From the NCBI RefSeq assembly GCF_010548275.1, contig NZ_JAAGLT010000008.1, positions 248,001 to 312,000 on the forward strand: DNA of 64,000 nucleotides, written 5' to 3'. Below the pieces are notes generated by a model. The model was not told where the DNA came from, did not search any database, and saw only the letters and a program-made list of their open reading frames with translations. This DNA comes from Streptomyces sp. SID12488 (GTDB lineage: Bacteria; Actinomycetota; Actinomycetes; Streptomycetales; Streptomycetaceae). A program made the translations under genes and the position numbers. Numbering within the stretch: position 1 is the first letter of the stretch; each line of letters starts with the position of its first letter. This document shows, piece after piece, positions 1 through 10,800 of this stretch.

Positions 1-3000
1 GCCGGATGCCACTCGGTGTCGGCGGGTCCGGAGCGGAGCACGTCCACCGTGGTCAGCCGCGACTCCGGCCAGGCACGCCGCTCTGCGAGAGCGCGCAGCC
101 CGTCCTCGTGCCCGCCCGAGGTGACGATCCACGGGCGGCCCAGCATCCGCCAGACGCCTTCCAGCTTGTTCACAGCCGCGGAGTTCTCCTCGTAGGAGGC
201 TGGGACGGTCAGCGGTACGGTGACGAACCCGCCGAGTATGCAGCCCCAAAGGACCGCCAGGAAGTCCTCGGTGTCGTCGCACTGGAGGATCACCTGGTCG
301 CCGGGGCGCAGTCCCAGCCCGCGCAGCCCGCCCAGGACCCGGGACGCCTCCTCGGCGAGGCTCGCATAACTGCGGCGCACGGTGCTGCCGTCGGCCCGCA
401 CGTGCACCACCTCGGCGTGCGGTCCGCCGGCCGCCGCCCGGCGCAGGGCCTCCGCCCAGGTCCGCACGGTCGGCTCGGCCAGCGTGGGCCCCTCGCTGAC
501 CGAGAAAACCGCCTCCCGCGCGGTGGAACCGAACGCGATCGTCTCGGACCCCTCGGCCGCCGCGCCGGGGCGTTCGGACGGGCCGGAGGCGGCCGGCCCC
601 GCGTGCAGCCGGCCCAGGGGCTCCGTGTCCTCCTCCAGTTCGACGGTGACCGCGTCCACACCGGGCACCTCCGCCAGTGCCCGCTGCCACCGCTCCGCCT
701 GTTCCGTGCCGATCCTCGGCAGCTGCGCCGACGTGGCGGCGTCGAGGGCCCCGTCGGCGGTGCGGGGCAGGTCGGATACGGCCACGACCCGCGGTGCCCG
801 CCCGTCCGGGGCCGTACGCCGCAGTGCCCGCTCCGCCTGCCCGGCCGCGTTCGCCCGGGTGGGTACGGCCAGGACGGTCGGCGGGCCGGCGTCGCCGTCC
901 TGCGGCGGCAGCACCAGGCACTCCCGGATACCGCCCACCGCGAGCACCGACCGTTCCAGCGCCTGCGCGTCGAACGGTTGGTCCGCCGCCGTGGCCCGCG
1001 ACGGCAGCGGGCCGGGGTCGGGCAGCCCGCTGATCCGCAGGTCCGGGTCCGCGGCCACGGCGGCGAGCGTCTCGTGCAGACCGTCGGCCAGCCGGCGCAC
1101 CGTGGCCTCGTCGAAGAGGTCGGTGCTGTACTCGACATGACACGTCAGCCCGTCGGGTGCCGCATCGGCGCCTCGGCGCTCGGTGAACTCGACGAACAGG
1201 TCGAACTTCGCGGTGCCGGTGGCCGTGGGATGCAGGGGGGCCTCGTTGCCGCCGAGCCGGACGACCGCCTCCGTGTTGTTCTGCAGGGCCAGCATCACCT
1301 GGAACAGCGGATGCCGGGCGGCCGCGCGGGCCGGGTTCAGCTCCTCCACCAGCCGGTCGAACGGCAGGTCCTGGTGGTCGTAGGCGGCCAGGTCGAAGGT
1401 CTGCACCCGGGCCAGCAGTTCGCGGAACGCGGGGTCCCCCGAGGTGTCGGTGCGGGTGACGAGGGTGTTGGTGACGACGCCGATCAGGTCGTCCAGGGCC
1501 TCGTCGGAGCGTCCCGCGACCGGAGTGCCGACGGGGATGTCGCCACCGGCGCCGCAGCGGGTGAGCAGGGTGGCGAGGGCGCTCTGCAGGACCATGAACA
1601 GGCTGGCCCCGCCGGCGTCGGCCAGCCGCAGCAGGGCGCGGTGAAGGTCGGAGTCGATGCCGATGGTCAGGCCCCGGCCGCGGCGGCTGGGCACGGCCGG
1701 ACGGCTCCGGTCGGCCGGCAGTGGGATCTCCTCCGGCAGCCCGGCCAGGGCCTCCTTCCAGAACGCGAGCTGCCGGCCCATCGGGGCGGCGGGATCGCGG
1801 AGCCCGTCGAGCAGCCGCTCCTGCCACAGCGTGTAGTCGGCGTACTGGACCATGGGCGCCGCCCAGTCCGGCGCCCGGCCCCGCAGGCGGGCGGCGTACG
1901 CCGCCGAGAGGTCCTTGGCGAACGGCACCAGCGACCACCCGTCGGCCGCGCTGTGGTGCAGGAGGAGGACCAGCGCGCGGGTCCCGTTCTGTGGGCCGTA
2001 CAGCCCAGCCCACAGGGGGATGTCCCGCGTCAGGTCGAACGGGCGGCGCAGCGCGGCCGCGACATACGCCTCCACCTCCTGGGCGGGGCAGTCCACCACC
2101 TCCAGGTCCGGGCGCACGGTTCCGGGCGCGCGGATGTCCTGGTACGGGGTGCCGTCGGCCTGCGGCAGGAGGGTGCGCAGGCTCTCGTGCCGGTCGACGA
2201 CGTCCGACAGGGCCGCCCGCAGGGCTTCGTCGGCGACAGGTCGCTCCAGCCGCACGACCAGCGGCATGTTGTAGGTCGCGGCCGTGGTGTCGAGCTGGTT
2301 GAGGAACCACATCCCCTGCTGGGCGGAGGACAACGCGATCCGGTCCCCCCGCTCGGCGGGTACGAGCGCGGGCCGCGCGGGGGCCGCCGTGGCGGTCGGG
2401 ACCGACAGCCGCGCGGCGATCCGGCCGGGGGTCGGCTCGGTGAAGAGCGTCCGCAGGGACACCTCGGCGCCGGTGACGGCCCGCAGCTTGGTCCGCAGCC
2501 TTGTGGCGAGCAGGGACTGCCCGCCGAGGTCGAAGAAGTCGTCGTCCGGACCGACCGCGCCCGCGGGCAACCCCAACAGTTCCTCGAAGAGGCGGCAGAC
2601 CTGGGCCTCGGCCCCGGTGGCTGCGGCGCTGCCCGGGGCCTCGGCGTCGGCGGCGGCCAGCGCCTTCCGGTCCGGTGTGCCGTCGGCGGTCAGCGGAAGG
2701 GTGTCCACCAGCACACAGGCGCCGGGAACCATGTGCTCCGGCAGCACCTGGGCCAGATGCGCGAGCAGTTCCGCGCGGGTCGGGCGGCGCCCCGGTCCGG
2801 GCACGGCGTGGGCGACGAGGGCCCGGCTGCCGGTGTCGTGCCCGTCCCGGGCGACCACGGTGGCCTGCGCGACGGCCGGATGGCGCAGGAGGGCGGTTTC
2901 TATCTCACCGGGCTCGACGCGGAACCCCCCGGTCCGCACCTGCTCGTCGGTCCGGCCGACGTACTCCAGGATGCCGTCGGCGCACCGGCGGACGAGGTCG

Positions 3001-5651
3001 CCGGTGCGGTACAGCCGCTCGCCAGGCCGCCCGAAGGGATCGGCGACGAACCGCTCGTCGCCCGGCTCGGTGGTGCGGGCCAGGCGGGACCCGGCCACGT
3101 ACAGTTCGCCCACCCAGCCGGGCGGCACCGGCCGCCGGCAGTGGTCGAGCACGTAGAGCCGTACGTCCGGCAGCGGGGTGCCCAGGACGCGGCGCCCCTG
3201 CCCGATCAGATCGCGGTTCACCCGCTGGAAGGCGACCGGACCAGTGGTCTCGGCGTCGCCGTACAAGGTGACCAGGATTGGGGCCTCGTCCCCGTACCGC
3301 TCGATCCAGGGGCTCAGGTCGGCGGGCGGCGCCTCGCCCGCGATGACGAGGTGACGCAGCGCGAGCCGGGGCGTGCCCGGCCCGGAGCCGGGCGCGGCTT
3401 CCTGGTCGGCCCGGACCAGTGCGGGCAGGGCGGAGGACGACTGGTTGAGGACGGTGACGCGCTCGCGGCGCAGCAGGTCCAGCAGTTCCTCGGGCGACCG
3501 GGCGGTGTCGTGGTCCACGACGACGAGTCGGCCGCCGTGCAGCAGCGCCCCCCAGACCTCCCAGACGCCGACATGGGAGGCGCACGAGTGGAACAGCGCC
3601 CACGAGTCGTCAGGACCGGAGGGCACGTGCGCGGCGGCCGCCTCGAAGAGTCCGGTGAGGTCGCCGTGCGGGACGAGCACACCCTTCGTGCTTCCCGTGG
3701 CGTCCGGATCGGCCGTCGGGGTGGGGAAGACATAGGCCACGGTGTCCGGTGTGAGCGGCGCACCGCGGTCGGTGTCCGAGAGGTTCGCGGCGGAGTGTGC
3801 GGCCAACTCGCCGTCGGTGGCGGGGTCACCCAGCACGACGGCGGGGATGTCCGTGCCGGACAGCGCGCCGGCCGCACTCACGTCGGTCAACACCAGTGCG
3901 GGCGCGGCGCCGGACGCCTGCGCGCGCAGGCGTCCGGCGGGGTGCGCCGGGTCCAGCGGAAGGCAGACGGCGCCGGACTTCAGCACCGCCAGCTGCCCCG
4001 TGACCAGCTCCGCGGAGCGGGGCAGCGCCACGGCCACGGTCCGGCCGGGGCCCGCCCCGCGCGCGACCAGCAGCCGGGCCAGTCGGTTGGCTCGGGCGTT
4101 GAGTTCCGCGTAGCTCAGGGCGTCGCCGTCGTGGGTGACGGCCGTGGCCTCGGGAGCTTCGGCGGCCCGGGCCTCGAAGCGCGCGGGCACGGTGGCGTCC
4201 GCCGTGGCGGGCACCGGCTCGGGGGACGCGTACGCCGGGTCCTCACCCGGCAGCAGCAGGTTCGCTCCGGCGACCGTGAGCCCCGGTTCGGCGTCGGCCA
4301 GCTGGTCCAGAAGTGTCAGGAACCGTTCCAGGTGACCGGCGAGCACGTCCTCGGTGTAGAGCGCCGGGTTGGCGTCGAAGGCGAAGCCCAGGCCGGTGCC
4401 GTCGACGCCCGGCCGCACGGTGATCAGCAGGTCGTCGACCGCGCCGCCCGACAGGTGGTGCGGCGTCGCGGGGTGGCCGTCGAACCGCAGCCGGTGGGAG
4501 AAGGGGACCAGATTGACGAGTGGGCCGAACAGCCGCCGGTCACCGCCGAGGAGCTTCACATCCCGGCGGAGATCCTCACCGCGGTACTGCTGGTGCCTGC
4601 GGACGGCACGCAGTTCGGCGGTCGCCGCCGCGATCAGCTCGCCCGCGGCGGTGTCCGGTCGCACCGACAACCGCAGCGGAAGGTTGTTCGACACCGTGCC
4701 CGGGGTCCGCAGGGCGGCGGAACCGAGCCGACTCATGGTGGTCACGCCGAGGATCACGTCCTCGCATGCCGTCACCCGGTGCGTGTACATGGCGACGGCC
4801 GCGAGCAGCAGTTCGGCCCTGCTCGCGCCCACCGCGGACGCGGCGGCCGAGAGCCGTTCGGCGGCGGACGCGGACAGGGCCGCCGTACGGCGCAGAAAGG
4901 CGGGCGACGGCGGCGCGGTGCCCTCGGCGAGGGTGACGGCCCCGGAATGGCCCGCGAAGCGCTCGGTCCAGTAGGCGCGGTCACGCTCGTACCGGTCCGA
5001 GGCCCGGTAGGCGGCTTCCTCGTCCAGGAGTGTCCGGACGGGGGCGAAGGCCGTGCCGGGCACCTCCTGCCGGGACGCGAGCGCGCTGTAGATCTCGGCG
5101 GTCCTGCGGAAGACGAGCAGATAGCCGTAACCGTCCAGGAGGATGTGATGGGCCCTCATGTACCACAGGTAGCGGTCGTCGGCGGCCTTGAAGAGGGCAT
5201 GGGTGAACAGCGGGCCCTCGCTCACCGGCACGGCGGTGGCGCGGTCGGCGCGCATCCATTCCTCGGCCGCCGCCGTGGGATCCTGCGCGGCACTCACGTC
5301 CCGCATGTGCAGAACCCAGTCGGCGGTGGGCGCCGGCGTGCAGCGCGGTCCCTCGGCCGTGTCGACGAAGAGCAGCCCGAACGCCTCCGCCTCGGCGACG
5401 GTGCGGCGCAGCGCCGTCTCGAACAGGTCCGTGTCGACCGGTCCGTGGATCTCCAGGTACTCACCCGTGTTGTAGGCCGGGCTCCGCGGGTCGAGCTGCT
5501 GCGCGTACCAGAAGCCTCCCTGTGCTCCGGTCAGGCCCAGCAGCGCGTGGTCCTTCGCGGCCCGCGGCGCGGGGGCTGAGGTCACGGTCGGCTCGGGAGC
5601 GTTCCGCGGCGGCGATGCGGAAGCGTTGGATCCGTCTGCGTCTTGGAGCAC
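1..5651 (-). CDS. Non-ribosomal peptide synthetase, C-A-PCP-C-AMP ligase, 3' end outside the window
   Basis: The reading frame is open from about 5660 to the left edge, so only the N-terminal ~1880 residues are seen. Domain order: condensation domain (HHILLDG near 5140), adenylation domain (about 4240-2660), carrier domain (LGGQSL near 2518), second condensation domain (HHSAADG near 1955), a linker, then the start of a second AMP-ligase domain cut by the window edge. Condensation and carrier motifs look active. The first adenylation domain is abnormal. Motif A3 reads PTADPDATGSTKG with extra residues, the A4 Asp that normally holds the alpha-amino group is His (ASHVGVWE), A5 is YGDAE, and the A10 lysine is Thr (DGTPDRKAL). 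It may be dead or use a non-amino acid. GTG at 5651 is preferred because GAGG lies 9 nt upstream; ATG at 5660 has no spacing to it. The gene is divergent from the TEII-SDR-NRPS set. Substrates cannot be predicted. Confidence 0.9.
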   Translation of the reverse strand, partial: MLQDADGSNASASPPRNAPEPTVTSAPAPRAAKDHALLGLTGAQGGFWYAQQLDPRSPAYNTGEYLEIHGPVDTDLFETALRRTVAEAEAFGLLFVDTAEGPRCTPAPTADWVLHMRDVSAAQDPTAAAEEWMRADRATAVPVSEGPLFTHALFKAADDRYLWYMRAHHILLDGYGYLLVFRRTAEIYSALASRQEVPGTAFAPVRTLLDEEAAYRASDRYERDRAYWTERFAGHSGAVTLAEGTAPPSPAFLRRTAALSASAAERLSAAASAVGASRAELLLAAVAMYTHRVTACEDVILGVTTMSRLGSAALRTPGTVSNNLPLRLSVRPDTAAGELIAAATAELRAVRRHQQYRGEDLRRDVKLLGGDRRLFGPLVNLVPFSHRLRFDGHPATPHHLSGGAVDDLLITVRPGVDGTGLGFAFDANPALYTEDVLAGHLERFLTLLDQLADAEPGLTVAGANLLLPGEDPAYASPEPVPATADATVPARFEARAAEAPEATAVTHDGDALSYAELNARANRLARLLVARGAGPGRTVAVALPRSAELVTGQLAVLKSGAVCLPLDPAHPAGRLRAQASGAAPALVLTDVSAAGALSGTDIPAVVLGDPATDGELAAHSAANLSDTDRGAPLTPDTVAYVFPTPTADPDATGSTKGVLVPHGDLTGLFEAAAAHVPSGPDDSWALFHSCASHVGVWEVWGALLHGGRLVVVDHDTARSPEELLDLLRRERVTVLNQSSSALPALVRADQEAAPGSGPGTPRLALRHLVIAGEAPPADLSPWIERYGDEAPILVTLYGDAETTGPVAFQRVNRDLIGQGRRVLGTPLPDVRLYVLDHCRRPVPPGWVGELYVAGSRLARTTEPGDERFVADPFGRPGERLYRTGDLVRRCADGILEYVGRTDEQVRTGGFRVEPGEIETALLRHPAVAQATVVARDGHDTGSRALVAHAVPGPGRRPTRAELLAHLAQVLPEHMVPGACVLVDTLPLTADGTPDRKALAAADAEAPGSAAATGAEAQVCRLFEELLGLPAGAVGPDDDFFDLGGQSLLATRLRTKLRAVTGAEVSLRTLFTEPTPGRIAARLSVPTATAAPARPALVPAERGDRIALSSAQQGMWFLNQLDTTAATYNMPLVVRLERPVADEALRAALSDVVDRHESLRTLLPQADGTPYQDIRAPGTVRPDLEVVDCPAQEVEAYVAAALRRPFDLTRDIPLWAGLYGPQNGTRALVLLLHHSAADGWSLVPFAKDLSAAYAARLRGRAPDWAAPMVQYADYTLWQERLLDGLRDPAAPMGRQLAFWKEALAGLPEEIPLPADRSRPAVPSRRGRGLTIGIDSDLHRALLRLADAGGASLFMVLQSALATLLTRCGAGGDIPVGTPVAGRSDEALDDLIGVVTNTLVTRTDTSGDPAFRELLARVQTFDLAAYDHQDLPFDRLVEELNPARAAARHPLFQVMLALQNNTEAVVRLGGNEAPLHPTATGTAKFDLFVEFTERRGADAAPDGLTCHVEYSTDLFDEATVRRLADGLHETLAAVAADPDLRISGLPDPGPLPSRATAADQPFDAQALERSVLAVGGIRECLVLPPQDGDAGPPTVLAVPTRANAAGQAERALRRTAPDGRAPRVVAVSDLPRTADGALDAATSAQLPRIGTEQAERWQRALAEVPGVDAVTVELEEDTEPLGRLHAGPAASGPSERPGAAAEGSETIAFGSTAREAVFSVSEGPTLAEPTVRTWAEALRRAAAGGPHAEVVHVRADGSTVRRSYASLAEEASRVLGGLRGLGLRPGDQVILQCDDTEDFLAVLWGCILGGFVTVPLTVPASYEENSAAVNKLEGVWRMLGRPWIVTSGGHEDGLRALAERRAWPESRLTTVDVLRSGPADTEWHP

Positions 5652-6205
5652 GGTTATCATCCTCGTCAGACAAATGGACAACGGCCTGCGTGGTGTCGCA
5701 CGCCGTGGAGCGATGGCACGGGGGGCCCTGGCCGACTCGGGCAGGACGGTGCCGCGAACCGATGCCGGCCGGGTCGGAGGGGGCCGTCCTGCCCCGGTGG
5801 CCGGCCGCGGCGAGAGTCCGCCGACAGGCATGGCGGACCGCCTCCCCTCGGCCGACCCCGCTCGTCCGCGGACACCCAGCTTCGGCACCCCGGCTAGAGC
5901 ACCGGTCAAGAAACGGTGCAGGGCACGGCCGAGGCGGGAACACACCGGGCTGGTCGGCCGGGTTGTGCGAGCGTCACGGGCGTCCGGGACACCTCGAAGG
6001 CACGGTCGTCCGGTCGTCTCCAGGGAGGCTCCAGGGCAGCTCGAGCACGCCTGGGCACGGTGAATTCGCCTCGCGCGCCGCAGGCACGACGCCGTGGTGG
6101 CAGGCACGTCGCCGTGGTGACTGTCGTACGGACCACCCGTCGCCCGCGGACATCCCACCCTCGACCGACAGCCTGTACAGGCGACTGACAGGAGCCATGC
6201 CCACC
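5652..6205. promoter_or_regulatory. Divergent intergenic region between two NRPS transcription units
   Basis: This ~550-bp gap separates the leftward NRPS from the rightward thioesterase gene and must hold both promoters. I see no convincing sigma-factor hexamers. The only clear structure is a tandem direct repeat of 20 bp with one mismatch at 6080-6099 and 6100-6119 (core CGCCGTGGTG), about 85 bp before the thioesterase start. Reading frames that cross the gap do not resemble a protein. Confidence 0.5.
6080..6119. repeat. Two-copy 20-bp direct repeat upstream of the thioesterase gene
   Basis: Two abutting 20-bp units differ at a single base (GACGCC against GTCGCC). Their position just upstream of a biosynthetic operon suggests a regulator binding site, but no protein can be assigned and this is inference. 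Confidence 0.45.
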
Positions 6206-6913
6206 ATGACTGTCCCGCTGTTGTGCTTCCCTTTCGCCGGAGCAGGCGCGAGCTTCTTCACCCCGTGGCAGCGTTACGACCTGAAGGCCACCCGGATCCG
6301 TCCCGTCCAACTCCCCGGCCGGGAGAGGCGCCTTGACGATCCGCTCTTCCCCGACGTCCTCACCGCGGTCGAGTCGCTGGCCGACGAACTCGTCGCGGAG
6401 GCGGACCTGGCGTCGGGACCGGTGGCCCTCTTCGGCCACAGTTTCGGAGCCGTACTCGCCTACGAAATGGCACACCACCTGCGCGAGGTGAAGGGGATAC
6501 CGGTGGCCCACCTCTTCGTCAGCGGTTCGGCCGGCCCCACGACCAGGCGCGAGGCCGGTGCCACCGGGCTCCCGGACGAGGAATTCCTGGCCCGGGTGCG
6601 TGAGTTCGCCGGATACGACCACCCGACCCTGCAGGACCCGGAGCTGCTGGAGCTTCTGCTGCCGACACTCCGCGCCGACGTGGAGATGCACGAGGCGTAC
6701 GTCTCGACCGCGGACGAACCGCTCGACGCGCCCCTCACATCCCTGCGCGGCCTCGACGACACACTGGTCTCGGCCGAGCAGGCACAGCAGTGGGAACCGG
6801 TCACCCGGTCCGGGTTCCGATTCGAGGAACTGCCCGGCGGCCACATGTACCTGACCGAGTACCCGGGGCCGCTGCTCAAGCTCATCGACGACGAACTCAA
6901 GGCATGGGCATGA
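6206..6913 (+). CDS. Type II thioesterase (editing hydrolase of PKS/NRPS)
   Basis: An alpha/beta hydrolase of 235 residues, the usual TEII length. The N-terminus LLCFPFAGAGASFF is typical of the family, the nucleophile is in GHSFGAVLAYE, and the catalytic His is in GGHMYL near the C-terminus. Such enzymes release misprimed acyl or aminoacyl groups from carrier domains in the cytoplasm. ATG at 6206 is 11 nt after GGAG; the in-frame ATG at 6197 is only 2 nt after it, so 6206 is preferred, though both are possible. The stop codon overlaps the start of the next gene (ATGA), so the two are translationally coupled. It could serve the NRPS proteins, the PKS, or both. Confidence 0.92.
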   Translation: MTVPLLCFPFAGAGASFFTPWQRYDLKATRIRPVQLPGRERRLDDPLFPDVLTAVESLADELVAEADLASGPVALFGHSFGAVLAYEMAHHLREVKGIPVAHLFVSGSAGPTTRREAGATGLPDEEFLARVREFAGYDHPTLQDPELLELLLPTLRADVEMHEAYVSTADEPLDAPLTSLRGLDDTLVSAEQAQQWEPVTRSGFRFEELPGGHMYLTEYPGPLLKLIDDELKAWA

Positions 6914-7734
6914 GTTTGCGCGGCAAGACGGTCATCGTGACGGGCGCCGCCCGCGGCATCGGCCGTGCCTGCGCCGAACTGCTCGCCTCCGCAGGCGCCG
7001 ATCTGGTGCTGGTCGATGTCGCCGACGACCTCCCCCTCGTTCCGTACCCACTCGGCACCGAAGGCCAGCTGGCCCACACGGAGAAGCTGTGCCGTGCGCA
7101 CGGCGCCGCCGTCCTGTCCTGCCCGGCCGACGTCCGTGATCTCCGTGCGGTCGAGGCCGCGGTCGCTACGGCCGTCCAGCGCTTCGGACGCGTCGACGCT
7201 GTGGTGAACAACGCCGGCATCGCCGCCCCCTCCGGTAAGGCGGTCCACGAGATCGGCGAGGACGAGTGGAGCGTCATGCTGGACGTCGACCTCTTCGGCG
7301 CCTGGCGCATGACGCGGGCGGTCGGCGAGGTGATGGCCCGTCAGCGTTCCGGCAGCATCGTGAACATCTCCTCCACCGCGGGGCTGGTCGGTTACCGCAA
7401 CTTCGCCGCCTACGTCACCGCCAAGCACGGGCTGATCGGTCTGACCCGCGCCGCCGCCCTGGACTACGCGCCGCTCAAGGTACGCGTGAACGCGGTGTGC
7501 CCCGGGTCGGTACGGGACGACCCGGTGCTCGAAGGACGGATGCTCTCCGAGATAGCCAAGTCCCTGGACGTGTCCGTCTCCGAGCACGAGGAGATCTTCG
7601 TCCAGGCCCAGCCGACGAACGAGCTCGTCGAGGCGGGCGACGTCGCCGAAGCGGTGCTGTGGCTGGTCGGTGACGGCTCACGCGGGGTCACCGGCAGCGT
7701 GGTCACCGTGGACGGCGGATTCACGGCCAAGTAG
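6910..7734 (+). CDS. Short-chain dehydrogenase/reductase of the mycofactocin-associated type
   Basis: An SDR of 274 residues with a GAARGIG cofactor loop, NNAG, catalytic Ser (ISSTAG) and YxxxK (YVTAK). After the second beta strand it carries an extra stretch (residues ~38-55, containing VPYPLGTEGQL). That insertion is characteristic of SDRs grouped with mycofactocin, which often hold a non-exchangeable nicotinamide cofactor. ATG at 6910 overlaps the TEII stop by 4 bp. With a threonine-type A-PCP protein next door, oxidation of a carrier-bound beta-hydroxyl is an attractive but unproven role. No mycofactocin genes are in the window. Confidence 0.88.
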   Translation: MSLRGKTVIVTGAARGIGRACAELLASAGADLVLVDVADDLPLVPYPLGTEGQLAHTEKLCRAHGAAVLSCPADVRDLRAVEAAVATAVQRFGRVDAVVNNAGIAAPSGKAVHEIGEDEWSVMLDVDLFGAWRMTRAVGEVMARQRSGSIVNISSTAGLVGYRNFAAYVTAKHGLIGLTRAAALDYAPLKVRVNAVCPGSVRDDPVLEGRMLSEIAKSLDVSVSEHEEIFVQAQPTNELVEAGDVAEAVLWLVGDGSRGVTGSVVTVDGGFTAK

Positions 7735-7807
7735 GCACGGCAGCACCGAACCCGCACCTCGGAACCGAGCCCGCACAGAGGCACGGCAGTTCAGACAGGG
7801 AGCCCGG

Positions 7808-10800
7808 ATGTCAGCGGTCCTGACCGCCTACGAGTCGTACGACGCACTCCCGCCCACCGAGCGCGCCAGACCCCTCGACCATCACGCGATCGTCCTGAGC
7901 GGCGGTCCGCGCGTGGACCCGCAGGCCCTCGCCGAGCGACTGCGGGACGTCCTCGCCGGGTGCCCTGTGCCCGATGAGCGAGCACTCTGCTCAGCGGTTC
8001 GGCAGGGCGTCGAGGAACCCGGGACCGTGTGGCTGGAGAAGGTGCCGTATCGGTCGGACGATCCCCGGGCGCTGCGGACCCTGCACCGGGAACTGCTGCG
8101 GCCGGTACCCCGGTTCGGCCCGGCGCCGGTGCGCCTCGTGGTCCTGCGCTGCGAGGACGCCGACCAACTCGTCTTCACCGCGGCTCGGTGGTGCCTCGAC
8201 CGCGCGTCCCTCACCTCGGTCGCCCGGGCCGTGGCCGGTGGCCCCGACAGCTCCACGCGACGGCTGTGGTGGGACCTTCCGGCTACGAGGCCGGACGACG
8301 GGGCGGGCGTTGACGAGGGGGCGGGCGGTTCGGAGGCAGCCCACGCCGGCGCTCCCGACGCCGGTGGCGGTCCCGGCCGCCGTGCGGCGCACCGGTTCAC
8401 GGTCCCCACAGCGCCGGGCGCGCCGGCACTCCGCGCCGCGCAGCTGGCCGCGGTCACGTACACGGCGATGCGCTACCTCGACCGTACGGAAGTGACCGTG
8501 GGCGTGGTGCGGCGCCGCCACCGGAGCGCCGCGGTCCTGGGCGCGGCGGAAGAGGCGGTGCCGCTGACGCTGACGGGGGCCGGTACGACGGGTGAGTTGC
8601 TCGTGCGGGTGCAGACCGCGCTCGACGACCTGGCCCGGGGCGGCCACGAGCGAGGGCCGTCGCGGATCACCGTGGCATTCGACGAGGAGAGCCCCGGCCT
8701 CGGCTACGAGGCGTCGTACTTCCCCGGCACCTGGCCCGGCACGCCCCTCGTAGTCCACTGGTTCGGCGAGGAAGCGGTGTGCCTCTTCGACGAGAGCCGC
8801 TACGGCCGGGAGCTGGTCGAACAGTTCTGCCTGCACCTGGCCTCGGTCCTCGGGCAACTTCTCGCACAGCCGCCCGCGACGCCCGTGGACCGGCTCCGGC
8901 TCCTGGCCGACGACGAGGAGGCCTCGATCCGGGAACTGGCGGACGGCGGCCCGCTCGACACCGAACCCCGTTGTGTCCACCATGCCTTCGAGGAGGTCGC
9001 CGCCGCCCAGCCGGACGCCGTGGCGGTCAGCCACAAGCGGGAGGCGCTCACCTACCGGCAGCTGGACACGAGGGCCAACCGCTTCGCCCACTCGCTGAGG
9101 TCCCTCGGCGTGCAGCACGGGGACCGGGTCGGCGTCTGCATGGAACGCTCCACCGATCTGGTGGTGGTGCTCCTGGCCGTTCTGAAGAGCGGAGCGGCGT
9201 ACGTCCCCATGGACGTCGGCTATCCCATGGAGCGGCTCGCCTACACGGCGAAGGACGCCGGTCTGCGCCTCGTGATCGGCCCCGAGGACGCGTCGGATCC
9301 CGGCATCCCCTCGGTCCGCACGGTGTCCGTCGCCGACCTGGCGCTGAGCGCCGACCCGCTACGGAACACCCCCGTGACCGACCGAACCGGCCCCGACCGA
9401 ACCGACCCCGGACAGCCGGCCTACGTCATCTACACCTCCGGTACCACCGGCCAGCCCAAGGGAGTGGTCGTTCCGCACCGGAACGTCACCGCGCTCGTCG
9501 AGGCCACCCGCTCGGACTTCGCGTTCTCGGCCCGTGACGTGTGGTCGCAGTTCCATTCGGTCGCGTTCGACTTCTCCGTGTGGGAGATCTGGGGCTGTCT
9601 GCTCACCGGGGGACGGCTGGTGCTCGTCCCGTACTTCTCGGCCAGGTCACCGGAGTCGTTCCTCGAACTGCTGGTGTCGGAGAAGGTGACCGTCCTGAAC
9701 CAGACGCCGTCGGCGTTCAGCGAGCTGGTCCGGCTCAGCCGGCCCGTCGCGGCGGGCGGTGCGGACATGGGCGCAGGCACGAGCACGGCTCCGGCGAACG
9801 GGGCGGTGTCGGTGCGGCTGCTCGTCTTCGGGGGAGAGGCGCTGGACCCCCGCATCCTCAGGCCCTGCCTGGACGCGGACGGCTGGTCGCAGTGCCGGTT
9901 CGTCAACATGTTCGGCATCACCGAGACCACGGTGCACGTCACGGCCCAGACCGTGACACGGGCGGAGATACTGCACGGTGACCGGTCGGTGGGCCGTCCG
10001 CTGCCGGGTTGGAGCGTCTCCGTCCGGGACAGCGGGGGCCGACTGCTCCCGCAGGGCGTACGGGGCGAGATCCACGTCGGCGGGGCCGGGGTGGCGCTCG
10101 GCTATCTCGACCGCCCGGAGCTCACGGCCGAGCGCTTTCTCCAGGACCCGGTCACCGGCGGCCGAATGTATCGCAGCGGCGACGCCGGCAGGTTTCTTCC
10201 CGACGGCCGTATCGAGCACTTGGGCCGCCTGGACAACCAGGTCAAGATACGCGGCTACCGCATCGAGACGGACGAGGTACGGGCCGTCCTGCTGGAGGAC
10301 CCGGCACTGTCCGACGCCGTGGTGATCCCCGGACCCGACAACGCGGGCGGACTCCGGCTCGACGCCTATCTGATCTTCCGTGACGGCGCGGGCACCGCGT
10401 ACGGCACGGCGGAGGTGCAGGAGCGCGCCGCCAAGGTCCTGCCGCAGTACATGCTGCCCAGCACATGGACGCCGATGTCCGAGATCCCCCGCACGATCAA
10501 CGGAAAGCTGGACGTCGGAAAGCTCCCGGCGCCGCGGCCCGCCATGCCCGAAAACGCCCGACCCGCCGACAAGGTGTCCGGATCCGAAGCATCCACATCC
10601 GAAACAGCAGAGCACTCCGGGCTGCTCGCACTGGTCTGCTCGACCTGGAGCGAGGTCTTCGGATTCACCGTCGGGCCCGACAACGACTTCTTCGGCATCG
10701 GCGGCAACTCCCTGCTCGCCACTCGGCTGTCGGCCGTCTTCCGGGAAAAGGGCCTGCCCCCCCTGCAGACGCGTGACATGTACCGGAATCCCACTCCGCG

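Noticed and set aside
6..5579. 1857-residue open frame on the plus strand
   Set aside because: It is antisense to the NRPS gene, shows no domain, and is rich in Arg/Gly/Pro. The minus strand has clear C, A and PCP motifs.
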